DNA of 37,942 bases from NCBI GenBank assembly GCA_023392185.1, contig JAEVZP010000028.1:1-37942 (forward strand), given 5' to 3'. This DNA comes from Bacteroidota bacterium. Its GTDB lineage: Bacteria; Bacteroidota; Bacteroidia; Chitinophagales; Chitinophagaceae. Under the pieces are notes generated by a model. That model was not told the origin of the DNA. It ran no database searches and saw only the letters and a program-made list of their open reading frames with translations. The translations under genes were made by a program, and so were the position numbers. Shown here in pieces: positions 21,472-30,856 of the stretch (position 1 is the first letter of the stretch; the number at the start of each line of letters is the position of its first letter).

Positions 21472-23861
21472 CACACCGGCAGGATAAAAGTAAAAGTCGC
21501 GCCTTCGCCTTCCTCGCTTTGCGCCGTGATGATCCCGTTGTGCAGATTAATGATTTTCTGTACGATGGCGAGGCCAAGGCCTGTTCCTTCATAAGCTTCC
21601 CGGGAATGCAGCCGCTGGAAGAGTGTGAATATCTTATAGAGATACTGCTCGCTGAAACCAATGCCATTGTCGGCAATAGAGATGCGCACAAAGGCGCCTT
21701 TGGTATGGACCGGCGCGTCGAAAGCCTTCCGGGAAATGCGCTCGGCCCGGATGCGGATATGGGGTGGAACATCCTTCTTGGAAAATTTCAGCGCGTTGGT
21801 AATCAGGTTTTGAAACAACTGCTGCAATTGCCCCGGCACCGCCTGGATGACCGGCAGCTTCCCGACTTCCACAAGGGCAGCCTTTTCCTCGATTAAAACG
21901 CCCAGATCGGCCAGGGTTTGCTGCACCACTTCACCCAGGTCGGTGGGCGTCAGCGTCATGGGCCCGGCAGAAAGCTGGGAAAAATCCAGCAGATCGTTGA
22001 TCAGGCCGGTAAGCCGTTCCGAAGACTGCACGATACGGCCCAGCGGTCCGCTATACTGCAACTGATTTTCCTTCAAGGCTTTTTCAAACACCATTTTCCC
22101 AAAAATCTGAATTTTCCGGAGTGGCTCTTTCAGGTCGTGGGACGTCACAAAGGCAAACTGCTGCAGCTCGTCGTTGGAATGGGCCAGTTCGCGGTTGGCG
22201 GCTTCCAGCTCGGCCGTGCGTCCGGCAACCCGTTCTTCCAGCAGGGCATTCAGGGTCTTGCGTTCGTGCACATCAATGCAGACGCCGTTCCAGCGCGCTT
22301 CCTCGTCGGTCTCGTTGTGGGTTTTCTGTGCCCGGATCATCACCCACCGGTAGTCGCCGGAAGCCGTCCGCAGCCGGCATTCGGCCTCAAAAGGAATATC
22401 GGCTGCCGCCACCCGGATCCAGCTGCGGGCAAAGGCCCGGGCATCTTCCGGATGAATCATTTTCCGGAAATAAGTCAGCGAAGCGGGCAGATCGGGGCGG
22501 GTTCCGGTAAAGGTTTCCCACTGCCGGTTGAGGTAGATGACTTTTCCGGCTGCGTCGGCAATCCAGACGATGTGGGGCAGGGATTCGGCCAGCTGGAAAT
22601 ACTCTGCTTCGCGCCGTTCGGCGGCGCGATTGGCCGCCCGGATGGCGGAAATATCCAGCATCGAGCCGAGCATCCGATAAGGCACGCCCGTTTCGTCATA
22701 CACGATGTTGGCGCGGTCCAGCACCCAGGCATATTCGCCGTCGGCTTTCCGGAAACGGTACTCGGCGCGCCACGATTCGCCGCCCTCTACTGTCTTGTGA
22801 AGCGCACTTACCACTGCGTCGCGGTCTTCGGGGTGCAGGCGCGATTCCCAGAACTGCCGTCCGTTGGGTGCAGTTTCTACTTCGTAGCCAAACTGGGTAT
22901 AAAGACCATTACTCCACCAATGACGACCCGTGCTCAGTTCCCAATCGTAAATGGCGTCGGTAGTGGCGCTCGCCACCAGGCGGAAGCGCTCTTCGCTTGC
23001 CGTGACTTCCTCGGTGCGCTGCCGGATCGTTTCTTCCAGTGTGGCGGTCAGCCTGCGCAGTTCTTTGCGGGTTTCTACCAGCTGGTTGTAATGCTTGCGA
23101 AGCCGTTCCTGTGCCGTCCGCGAAGCGGTGATGTCGGTAAAGCTAAGAGAAAGGCAATCAGTTACTTTGGTGAGGGCGGCCTCGTACCAGTGGGCCTCCC
23201 CGTTGGCCGCGCGCAGGGACAGTTCCGTTTTTTCGGTGCTGCCGGTTTTGTAGGAGAAAAGAAGTTGTTTGTGTGACAGTTGTTCGCAAAGCGGTCCCCG
23301 GAAATAGGAGAATAACTTTCCGGAAATCGGGTCATTCAGAGGCGAAAAAAGGGCTTCGGCTGCGCCGTTGGCCAGCACGCAGCGAAAATCAACGGGTAGA
23401 TTCGGGTCTTCGTCAAATACCGGAGCGAGCAGCAGGGTCGGGGCGAGCGCCTGCTCAAAAGCCGCATTAGAGAGGTGACTTTCAGGTTCTAAAGCGGGCA
23501 GGCTTTCCAGAAAAAAAGCCCAGTGGCCGCTTGCGTCGGGTGGGTGAACGGCGAGGCGAATAGTCTGGTCCCCGGCTGGAATTAAGCCTTCCTGCACTGC
23601 GCCGGTTTCGGCGGCAAGTTGTTGGAAAGCCGTGATTTTTTGGGTAAGGTTTCCGGAAAATATGGAAGTAATCAGAGGGTTTTCCGCCGCTTCCACACCC
23701 GGTTGCAAAAAGGCGCTAACCGGCCCGGCCGTTTCCGTTACCCGGTTGTGCGCATCCACCGAAACGCCCGCCAGCCGGCGCTGCCGGCCGCCTTCGCTTT
23801 GCAGCTTTTCCATGAGGGGAGAAGAGGTAAGCGTCGGATTCGGGGCAGGGTTGGCAGACAT
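21471..23861 (-). CDS. Soluble multi-PAS sensor histidine kinase (mirror copy)
   Basis: Identical to 14082-16472, with PAS units, H-box His575 and complete ATPase motifs. Confidence 0.87.
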   Translation of the reverse strand: MSANPAPNPTLTSSPLMEKLQSEGGRQRRLAGVSVDAHNRVTETAGPVSAFLQPGVEAAENPLITSIFSGNLTQKITAFQQLAAETGAVQEGLIPAGDQTIRLAVHPPDASGHWAFFLESLPALEPESHLSNAAFEQALAPTLLLAPVFDEDPNLPVDFRCVLANGAAEALFSPLNDPISGKLFSYFRGPLCEQLSHKQLLFSYKTGSTEKTELSLRAANGEAHWYEAALTKVTDCLSLSFTDITASRTAQERLRKHYNQLVETRKELRRLTATLEETIRQRTEEVTASEERFRLVASATTDAIYDWELSTGRHWWSNGLYTQFGYEVETAPNGRQFWESRLHPEDRDAVVSALHKTVEGGESWRAEYRFRKADGEYAWVLDRANIVYDETGVPYRMLGSMLDISAIRAANRAAERREAEYFQLAESLPHIVWIADAAGKVIYLNRQWETFTGTRPDLPASLTYFRKMIHPEDARAFARSWIRVAAADIPFEAECRLRTASGDYRWVMIRAQKTHNETDEEARWNGVCIDVHERKTLNALLEERVAGRTAELEAANRELAHSNDELQQFAFVTSHDLKEPLRKIQIFGKMVFEKALKENQLQYSGPLGRIVQSSERLTGLINDLLDFSQLSAGPMTLTPTDLGEVVQQTLADLGVLIEEKAALVEVGKLPVIQAVPGQLQQLFQNLITNALKFSKKDVPPHIRIRAERISRKAFDAPVHTKGAFVRISIADNGIGFSEQYLYKIFTLFQRLHSREAYEGTGLGLAIVQKIINLHNGIITAQSEEGEGATFTFILPV

Positions 23862-23902
23862 CAATCACTTCAGGATTACGGACGGCAAATTTGGGGAATT
23901 AA

Positions 23903-23910
23903 TAAAGATA
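23903..23910 (-). promoter_or_regulatory. Candidate -7 element of the kinase gene (mirror copy)
   Basis: TATCTTTA, mirror of 14033-14040. Confidence 0.3.
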
Positions 23911-24023
23911 AGGCAGCGGGCGGTTTTGAGCCTTAACCCTTTCCGCTCCGAGAGAGCGGAGTAAAAATGTGATATAACCAGTTTTGGTTTACAAATGGTA
24001 GAATCTGGTTCACTCAGAAAACG

Positions 24024-24110
24024 CGGGTCATTGCGAGGAGGTACGACGAAGTAATCTGCACAGCCTACCGTATTTTGTGCAGGTTGCTTCGCTTCGCTCG
24101 CAATGACCCG
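24024..24110. repeat. ATTGCGAG-type dispersed hairpin repeat (mirror copy)
   Basis: Mirror of 13833-13919 with the same 14-base terminal stem. Confidence 0.75.
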
Positions 24111-24164
24111 AAAATTAACGAGGCTAATCTCCATCTCCTTTGAAGAGGAGGCGGGTAGCGGCCT

Positions 24165-25703
24165 CTACCGTACGAACGCCCGCAGCAAATACCCCTGCAA
24201 AAAGTGTTGAAGCCGCCCGGCCATAACCTTTTCCGGCTCGGTCCACCGGCGGCTGCTGCCCCGGACGGTTTGCTTCCACATCTCAAAAGAATTGCGCGGG
24301 TGGTAGGTGTTGCCGTCGGCTTCCCACTGCACCGCTTCATTCGGGTTGCCGCCCCAAAACACTTCCTGCACGTGCTCCGGCCGAAACCCGATAATGTATT
24401 CGCCTTGTTCGGGCCGCAGTGGAACCACAATGATGCCGCCCGCTGTGTCGGCCAGTCCGCGCGCCGGTTCATACACCTCAGCCAGCTCGTGCAAGGCCAC
24501 CACATCGGTATCGTAGTTGGATTGCAGCCACAGAATCAAGTCTTCCACGAAAGCCGCATCAGGCACTGCGCCCTGCGCATACAAGCGCCTGTGGCGGCGA
24601 ATGACGACCCCTGCCACACCCAGAAAAGCAGCCAGCCGGCCTTCTTCGCCCAGCAAAGCGCCGGCAAAATCCTCGGAAACCAGCACCTGCTCGATCAACC
24701 CCACCTGCAACCTCTGCAACCGGCCGTAGCTCTCGGCGTCCCGTTCTTTTTCCAGCGCCACTACTTTGGTGGAAAGCATATCGGAAAGCAACTCAAAAAT
24801 GGCCGCTTCTTCATAGCTCAGGTGCTTCGGTTGCCGGTGGTGGCAGGAAATCAGGCCCCAAAGCCGGCCCTGCGCCAGAATACGGGTAGACATAGAGGCC
24901 CGCACGTGCATGTTGCGCAGGTACTCCAGGTGAACGATCGCCACACCGCGCAGGTTGCAGGCCGAAAGGTCGGTAAAGGTGCCGGTGAGCGGGTTGACAA
25001 CAGGAGAAAGCAACACCGGTTTGTAGTCGCGGTCGGGAATATGGCGATAAGGGCTGTGCTGATATAAATCGCGCGATACCCGTGGAATATCCGAGGCCGG
25101 AAAACGCAGACCCATATAGCTTTCCATGCCCGGCTCATGGACTTCGGTAATCACCGTTCCGTCCCAGTTATCGTCAAAACGATACATCATCAAGCGGTCA
25201 AAGCCGGTGAGCTTTTTCAATTCTTCCAGTGTAGCCAGACAGGCCCCGTGCATATCGGGAGCAGTATTGACCACGGCCATCGCTTTTTTTAACTCCTGAT
25301 AAAGGCCGCTAAATGTGGGCGCCTCGGCGGTCGTATCCACCGGCTCTATTTCCAGAATGAGATATTCCGGCGTGCGGTGCAGCAAGACCTGAACCGTGAT
25401 TTTCGCTTCGCCTTCGCCGCGCAGGCAAATGGTGTCGGGCAGGCGGTCGGTACCGGGCGCGAGGTGAAGCAGCTCGCTAAAACGATCGTGGCTTTCCGGA
25501 CACAGCAAGTCTAAAAACCGACTGCCATGGATGTTCCGGCAGTCGGTTTGGAGGATCAGGTCGGCATTCAGGCTGCACTGTACAATCGTGTAATGTACCG
25601 GGTGCAACACGAGCAGCGCGCCGTGGGGTTGAATGGAATTGATGCGGTGCAGCGGAATCTTTCCGCAAACGGTGGCTTCGTAATCCGTAACAGGGCGATT
25701 CAT
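24165..25703 (-). CDS. bphP: Bacteriophytochrome PAS-GAF-PHY, no output domain (mirror copy)
   Basis: Identical to 12240-13778, with Cys13, PASDIP and the PRNSFEMW tongue motif. The ATGA overlap with the heme oxygenase gene is kept. Confidence 0.88.
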   Translation of the reverse strand: MNRPVTDYEATVCGKIPLHRINSIQPHGALLVLHPVHYTIVQCSLNADLILQTDCRNIHGSRFLDLLCPESHDRFSELLHLAPGTDRLPDTICLRGEGEAKITVQVLLHRTPEYLILEIEPVDTTAEAPTFSGLYQELKKAMAVVNTAPDMHGACLATLEELKKLTGFDRLMMYRFDDNWDGTVITEVHEPGMESYMGLRFPASDIPRVSRDLYQHSPYRHIPDRDYKPVLLSPVVNPLTGTFTDLSACNLRGVAIVHLEYLRNMHVRASMSTRILAQGRLWGLISCHHRQPKHLSYEEAAIFELLSDMLSTKVVALEKERDAESYGRLQRLQVGLIEQVLVSEDFAGALLGEEGRLAAFLGVAGVVIRRHRRLYAQGAVPDAAFVEDLILWLQSNYDTDVVALHELAEVYEPARGLADTAGGIIVVPLRPEQGEYIIGFRPEHVQEVFWGGNPNEAVQWEADGNTYHPRNSFEMWKQTVRGSSRRWTEPEKVMAGRLQHFLQGYLLRAFVR

Positions 25704-26290
25704 GCAGGCTGGTGAACAGCGTTGAGGTGTTTTTCGAAAAGTGCAAACGTTTCGCGGGCCGCCGAAAGCACTTCTTCGTGCATCTCGGGGTGCGCCTCGC
25801 CATAGGCGTTCAGGGAAGCGATAAAGCGGCCCCACATGGCGCGGGTCTGGTCGCCGTAAGAATCAAAATAGCGGGTGTGGTGCAGGTCTTCCGGCATGTT
25901 TTTGCGGATGATCTGGCTCACAATCTGGCCGCCCATGGTAGAGCCTTCCAGCACGTAGAGCGCGCCAAAAGCCTGGGCCGGCGTGTTGATTTGCGGCAGG
26001 TCAGTGGTTTTCTGCTCGGTGCAGCCGCGGGCATCCATTGCCTGCAGGTCGGCAGCCATGGAATCCATGTTGCGACGCGAGGCCTGGTCGGGCAGGTGGG
26101 TGGTGTCTAATTTCCGGAAAATGGCGTCTTCTACCGGCTTCAGGTAGGTGTACATCGCGCAGAGCAGGCGGCTGTAAGTTTCTTTATCGCGGGAGCCCTT
26201 CAGCAGGGGCATCATGGCTTTTTCGGTGGAAGCGTGTTCGGTTTTGGTTTCTTCGCGCAGTCGTTCTGCCAGCGTCAGGATCGTGTTCAT
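25700..26290 (-). CDS. bphO: Biliverdin-producing heme oxygenase (mirror copy)
   Basis: Identical to 11653-12243. Proximal His19 and the LEGSTMGGQ segment are present. Confidence 0.87.
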   Translation of the reverse strand: MNTILTLAERLREETKTEHASTEKAMMPLLKGSRDKETYSRLLCAMYTYLKPVEDAIFRKLDTTHLPDQASRRNMDSMAADLQAMDARGCTEQKTTDLPQINTPAQAFGALYVLEGSTMGGQIVSQIIRKNMPEDLHHTRYFDSYGDQTRAMWGRFIASLNAYGEAHPEMHEEVLSAARETFALFEKHLNAVHQPA

Positions 26291-26325
26291 TATCTAAATA
26301 AAAAAAGGACTTTGAAGTAAGTTCG

Positions 26326-26333
26326 CAAAGGTA
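26326..26333 (-). promoter_or_regulatory. -7 element of bphO-bphP (mirror copy)
   Basis: TACCTTTG, mirror of 11610-11617. Confidence 0.5.
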
Positions 26334-26435
26334 CGACAGTGCCCCTCCCCAACCCTCCAGAAGCGCAGAGCGAAACCCACTTCTTAACGGATTCGATTTT
26401 CGAATTCGGGAATCTCTTTCTTTTCCGGAAAAGTT

Positions 26436-26662
26436 TTTCCGGTAGCGGGAATCTCATTTATAAAAATAAGGGACACGGAGAACACAGAGACGTTCACAGA
26501 GGCCCACAGAGAAAGCCAGCTCACCCCTATGCCTTTCCGGTAACGGGAATCTCGTTTATAAAAATAAGGACCACAGAGGACACCGAGGTTTACACGGAGA
26601 TCCACAGAGATAACAAGCGGGTCTCTGTGGACCTCTGTGCCTTCTCAGTGTCCTCTGTGGTC
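26436..26662. repeat. CACAGAG-type repeat cluster (mirror copy)
   Basis: Mirror of 11281-11507, including the large imperfect inverted repeat and the two ATTTTTATAAA direct repeats. It fills most of the gene-free region 26291-26737. Confidence 0.75.
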
Positions 26663-26773
26663 GGTATCGGCGTCTTGCCGAATGAAGTCAGGTAGCTGCG
26701 CTGCTTTTTTCCGGAAAAGCCCTTCCTTTGGAGGGGTTTGGGGAGGCCGGCTGGTCCTTCTAATTTTACCCTT

Positions 26774-27808
26774 ATGAACCCGCTTTTAGAGTGCATCCCC
26801 AACTTTAGTGAAGGCCGCAACCCCGAGACGCTCGCTGCGATCGCTGCTGCCATTTCCGCCGTTCCGGGTGTGGCCTTGTTGCATCAGGATGTAAGCCCGG
26901 GCGCCAACCGCACGGTGATGACCTTTGCCGGGGCGCCGGAAGCTGTGATAGAAGCCGCGTATCAATCTATCAAAACCGCTGCCGAAAAAATTGACATGCG
27001 CACGCAGGCCGGTGTGCACCCGCGCATCGGCGCAACGGATGTGTGTCCGTTTGTGCCCCTGGCCGGAATGGAAACAGAAGAAGCGGTGACTTTGGTGGAT
27101 GCCCTGGCAAAGCGGGTGGGGGAGGCGCTCGGCATTCCGGTATTTCTGTATGAAACCAACGCTAAAGCACCTCACCGGAAAGCCTTGCCGCAAATCCGGC
27201 GGGGCGAGTACGAAGGGCTTTCCCAGCGGATGCAGGAACCGCGCTGGCAGCCCGACTACGGCCCGAAAGCCTTTAATGCTGCGGCCGGCGCAACCGTTAT
27301 GGGTGTGCGCAAACTGCTGGTAGCGTTCAATATTTCCCTGAAAGGATTGGATTTGGAAGCCGTCCGGGAAATCGCTGTGCGCCTGCGCGAAACCGGGCCG
27401 AGCGGCAAACAACTGGCTATTGGCGAAGCGCCGCGCGGACTCCTGCCCGCTACCCGTGTCATTGGCTGGCATCAGGCCGACTACGACACTGCCCAGCTTT
27501 CCATGAACCTGCTGGATTACCACATTACCTCGCCCCTCAAAGCGTTTCTCGCTGCGGAAGCGCTGGCCCACGAATACGGCGGCGAGATTATCGGCTCGGA
27601 GCTGATTGGGTTGATGCCAGAAGCGTGTTTGATAGAAGCCGGAGCACATTATATTTCCGGAAATGCAGCCCCATTTTCCCCAAAAGCGCTCCTGGAAGCG
27701 GGTATTGAACAGCTGAAATTAGACCGGCTAAGGCCGTTTTTTCCGGAAACTCAGATTTTGGAATACCGGCTGAAGGCTGAAGGCCTCCAGGGGCTCCGGA
27801 AGTTTTAA
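26774..27808 (+). CDS. ftcD: Glutamate formiminotransferase (mirror copy)
   Basis: Identical to 10135-11169, starting MNPLLECIPNFSEGRN; monofunctional type. Confidence 0.87.
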   Translation: MNPLLECIPNFSEGRNPETLAAIAAAISAVPGVALLHQDVSPGANRTVMTFAGAPEAVIEAAYQSIKTAAEKIDMRTQAGVHPRIGATDVCPFVPLAGMETEEAVTLVDALAKRVGEALGIPVFLYETNAKAPHRKALPQIRRGEYEGLSQRMQEPRWQPDYGPKAFNAAAGATVMGVRKLLVAFNISLKGLDLEAVREIAVRLRETGPSGKQLAIGEAPRGLLPATRVIGWHQADYDTAQLSMNLLDYHITSPLKAFLAAEALAHEYGGEIIGSELIGLMPEACLIEAGAHYISGNAAPFSPKALLEAGIEQLKLDRLRPFFPETQILEYRLKAEGLQGLRKF

Positions 27809-28337
27809 AAATTCAAGGTTGGTTATACCTGTTTCGGTAGAGACGTTGCATGCAACGGTTCTACCGTTTTCCGGAAAATTTTGGGGTGTTCAGTCATTCC
27901 TATTGAAATGAAAAAGAGTAGGTGCCGGGCTTTCACCGTTGGATACGGACGCTGTTGGAGCGCTTTGAGCAATGGTTGTGTGTGGCTTTTTTAGCTGCCT
28001 TCCAAGAAAGCACTTTTTTTAAAATAATGTGAAAGCAGATGGCTGAACTTCTGAAAGCATTTTCCTGAATGCCACAGTTCGGATGCGTGCTGGTAGGATG
28101 CAAATTGCTCCAATTTATCTACCTGATGCTAGTAGAAAGCAGTAATTAATCTTTGTGAAATAATTCCAGCTTTTAACGATAATGATGAGCTAAGTTTTAG
28201 TTAAAAAACAAAATGGGAGTTGATTGTTTTAGGAAATCTAAACATTTTTCTTAAGCTTTAGGTTGTTTTTTTAACCCTTTTTTAAAATTCTCCTCCCATG
28301 AAACGATCGTTTCTTCCTCCCAAAGCACTTACACATT
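27809..28337. other. Intergenic region upstream of the beta-helix gene (mirror copy)
   Basis: Mirror of 9606-10134. It contains the imperfect palindrome at 27835-27866, the AT-rich putative promoter zone, the out-of-frame ATG at 28298 and the palindrome at 28300-28313. Confidence 0.5.
27835..27866. repeat. Imperfect 32-base palindrome (mirror copy)
   Basis: Mirror of 10077-10108, with core CGTTGCATGCAACG. Confidence 0.55.
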
Positions 28338-30776
28338 TTGCCCCCCCATGTGTGGTTGAGAAAATTAAAACTTAAACTTCACATAGTTTGTTTCGGTATA
28401 TTGCTCTCCGGCTCCCTCTTAAACAGCAATATTGTCCTTGGACAAACCTATGCTATTACGTCGCCAACCGTGTGGACTACTAACAAAACTGCAAGCAAAA
28501 TAGAGATATTTCCCGGTGGTTCTCTGACTATAACCAATGGTGCTGTCGTTGACATGGCTGCAAGTGGCTCTATGGGCATTATTCAAGTATATCCCTATGT
28601 TTGGGATGTACCTGGCGCTTTATCTGGAGGTCAGTTAATCATTGATAATGGTACTATCACCTCAAGCACGGGGCTGTGGTACGGCATCTCCGTAATGGGA
28701 AACAGACACCCGCAAGATCCTCAAGGGGGTACCGCCTCTAATTGGCAGGCCATTAGCCAAAGCGATAAGAGAATGTCCAGAGCAACTTTTAAGAATGCAA
28801 CTGTAAAGGGTACCAGATTTGGCGTCTGCAACTTTGATATTGCATACGGTACAGGCGGTGCCGTCTACACGGGCGGCGGCATTATTCAGGCCCAGCAATC
28901 TAAATTTGGAAACAGCCAGGGCTACGCCGTATGGATGCAACACTACCGGAACTTTATAAAAGTGGGCAGCCGGACCTACTATCAGAACGACCGGTCTTTT
29001 TTTCAGGACTGTAAGTTTGAACAGACAACCACTGCACCGTCGCTGGAAGCATTTATGTGTCTTCATGAAGTCAACGGCGTAAGCGTCGTTGGGAATACTT
29101 TTACCGTTAGCCCCTCGATTGGAGGAAAAAATCTCAATGTCGCCGGCATCCTGATTGATAATGCAGGTGTAACCGTTGACCGCTACTGTTCAACCCCTTA
29201 TCTTGCCTATGGTACACGCTGCTCAAATGGCACGCCCAGCGTATTTAACAACCTACGAAACGGCATTGTGACGCGTGCATGGGCACAGAACGGTTCTTAC
29301 CGGGTTAATGTACAGAATACTACTTTCAACAATTGCCGAAACGGTATCGACCTAGCCAATACCAATCAGGCTATTTTGCTGGAGAATACTTTCAATATTA
29401 CCCCGGACAACGTTAATAATCATACAGCTATTTTTCTGGGTGGATCTACCGGTTATTATGTGGAAGGCAACAAGGTAAATGTATCTGCTCCGGGTGCTAA
29501 CTCTAAGACGTATGGCATTACCGTAAAGAGCAGCGGTTCGGCTCCTAACAGAATCTATCGAAACACAATCAAAAATGCCCGCTACGCCCTGCAGGCGATT
29601 GACCTAAACCGGAATCTGGGCACTTCTGCAGAAGGGCTGCGGTTCCTGTGTAATCAGATGAGCAACACAGTTTCGGACGCTTATGATATTACAGTTGTGA
29701 AAAGCACACCCACTGCAACGGCGGGCATCGCAGGTCTGCAAAGCAATTTTGTAAGCGGCTCCCCCGCCGACGCCGGAAATAGTTTTAGTTTCCTGAACAA
29801 CAGTAATGGCCCGCGTAACTATGTGAACGAAGGTTTGCCTATTGTATATATTGGTTATATTCCTTTTGGTGGTTATAGCGGTAGCGTAAGTCCAGTATCC
29901 GGTCTACCATATGGTTGCCCTAACACTTATGGGGATGCTGCTTACTTGCCGATTGATGCCTCCACTTTTCTGACAAAGAAAAGCGCGCTGGAGACCGCCA
30001 TGGAGAGCGACACCAACAAAATGAAGGAGTTGATAGCCGAATATACCCGGCTGCACTACAATATGCTTGATGTCTATTATGGCGTATGGGACACGAGCGG
30101 CAGCCAGGATTTAGACAGTGCCCGCTGGGTGTTGAGTCATGTTAAATACCTGCCAAGTTTCCGAATTCAAAAGGCAAGCCTTGAGGCAGCCGCCGGTGAC
30201 TGGGATGAAGCGCTTCATACGCTTGCCACTATTCCGGGAGCATTTAGCCTCTCCACAACTGAAGCGGAGGAATTAACCCAATTAAATCTTCTGTATCAGG
30301 TTGGAAGAACCCTGGCAGAAAATGAACACGATTGGGGAGTCGTTTCTTCCGCTGATAAAGGTGCTATAAACGATATTGCTTTTGACGGTGCAGGCGCAGC
30401 CCGATTTGCAGCCCGTTACTACCTATCGGTCTACGAGAATCAAGAGTTCGAGCCGGAGGTGGAGGCCTTAGCAGGTGGAATGGGGAAAGCGGCCCGTACC
30501 GGAAATGACGAAGCGGGCACCATTGCTGGGTTGAGCGCTTCTGAAAAGGTTGCTCTTTATCCGAACCCAACAGCAAACGGTGAGGTGAACATCTCTGGTG
30601 TGGCAAACGGCACCCTCTACACCGTTAAAGACATCACGGGCCGCGTACTGCTTTCTGGTGTACTCTCAGAGCAGGCCAATACCCTTAGCCTGAAATCCTT
30701 TGCCGCTGGTATTTATACCCTACAGCTGGTTGACAGCGGAAACAAGGTGACCACCTTCAAAATCAGCCGCCAGTAA
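28338..30776 (+). CDS. T9SS-exported parallel beta-helix protein (mirror copy)
   Basis: Identical to 7167-9605, with the same TTG-only open frame and C-terminal sorting domain. Confidence 0.8.
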   Translation: MPPHVWLRKLKLKLHIVCFGILLSGSLLNSNIVLGQTYAITSPTVWTTNKTASKIEIFPGGSLTITNGAVVDMAASGSMGIIQVYPYVWDVPGALSGGQLIIDNGTITSSTGLWYGISVMGNRHPQDPQGGTASNWQAISQSDKRMSRATFKNATVKGTRFGVCNFDIAYGTGGAVYTGGGIIQAQQSKFGNSQGYAVWMQHYRNFIKVGSRTYYQNDRSFFQDCKFEQTTTAPSLEAFMCLHEVNGVSVVGNTFTVSPSIGGKNLNVAGILIDNAGVTVDRYCSTPYLAYGTRCSNGTPSVFNNLRNGIVTRAWAQNGSYRVNVQNTTFNNCRNGIDLANTNQAILLENTFNITPDNVNNHTAIFLGGSTGYYVEGNKVNVSAPGANSKTYGITVKSSGSAPNRIYRNTIKNARYALQAIDLNRNLGTSAEGLRFLCNQMSNTVSDAYDITVVKSTPTATAGIAGLQSNFVSGSPADAGNSFSFLNNSNGPRNYVNEGLPIVYIGYIPFGGYSGSVSPVSGLPYGCPNTYGDAAYLPIDASTFLTKKSALETAMESDTNKMKELIAEYTRLHYNMLDVYYGVWDTSGSQDLDSARWVLSHVKYLPSFRIQKASLEAAAGDWDEALHTLATIPGAFSLSTTEAEELTQLNLLYQVGRTLAENEHDWGVVSSADKGAINDIAFDGAGAARFAARYYLSVYENQEFEPEVEALAGGMGKAARTGNDEAGTIAGLSASEKVALYPNPTANGEVNISGVANGTLYTVKDITGRVLLSGVLSEQANTLSLKSFAAGIYTLQLVDSGNKVTTFKISRQ
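28341..28347 (+). repeat. C7 homopolymer at the beta-helix gene start (mirror copy)
   Basis: The same tract length as on the left arm. This is expected if both arms derive from one sequence, and it is not independent evidence for the length. Confidence 0.6.
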
Positions 30777-30789
30777 TTTTTTTCTTTCC

Positions 30790-30832
30790 AAGTCTCTCCG
30801 AACATTAAGTATAAAAGTGTTCGGAGAGACTT
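30790..30832 (+). terminator. Beta-helix gene terminator (mirror copy)
   Basis: 15-base stem, mirror of 7111-7153, followed by TTTACC. Confidence 0.83.
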
Positions 30833-30834
30833 TT

Positions 30835-30842
30835 TACCTTTT
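30835..30842 (+). promoter_or_regulatory. -7 element of the propeller-like gene (mirror copy)
   Basis: TACCTTTT, mirror of 7101-7108. Confidence 0.4.
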
Positions 30843-30856
30843 AAAATACTGTTACC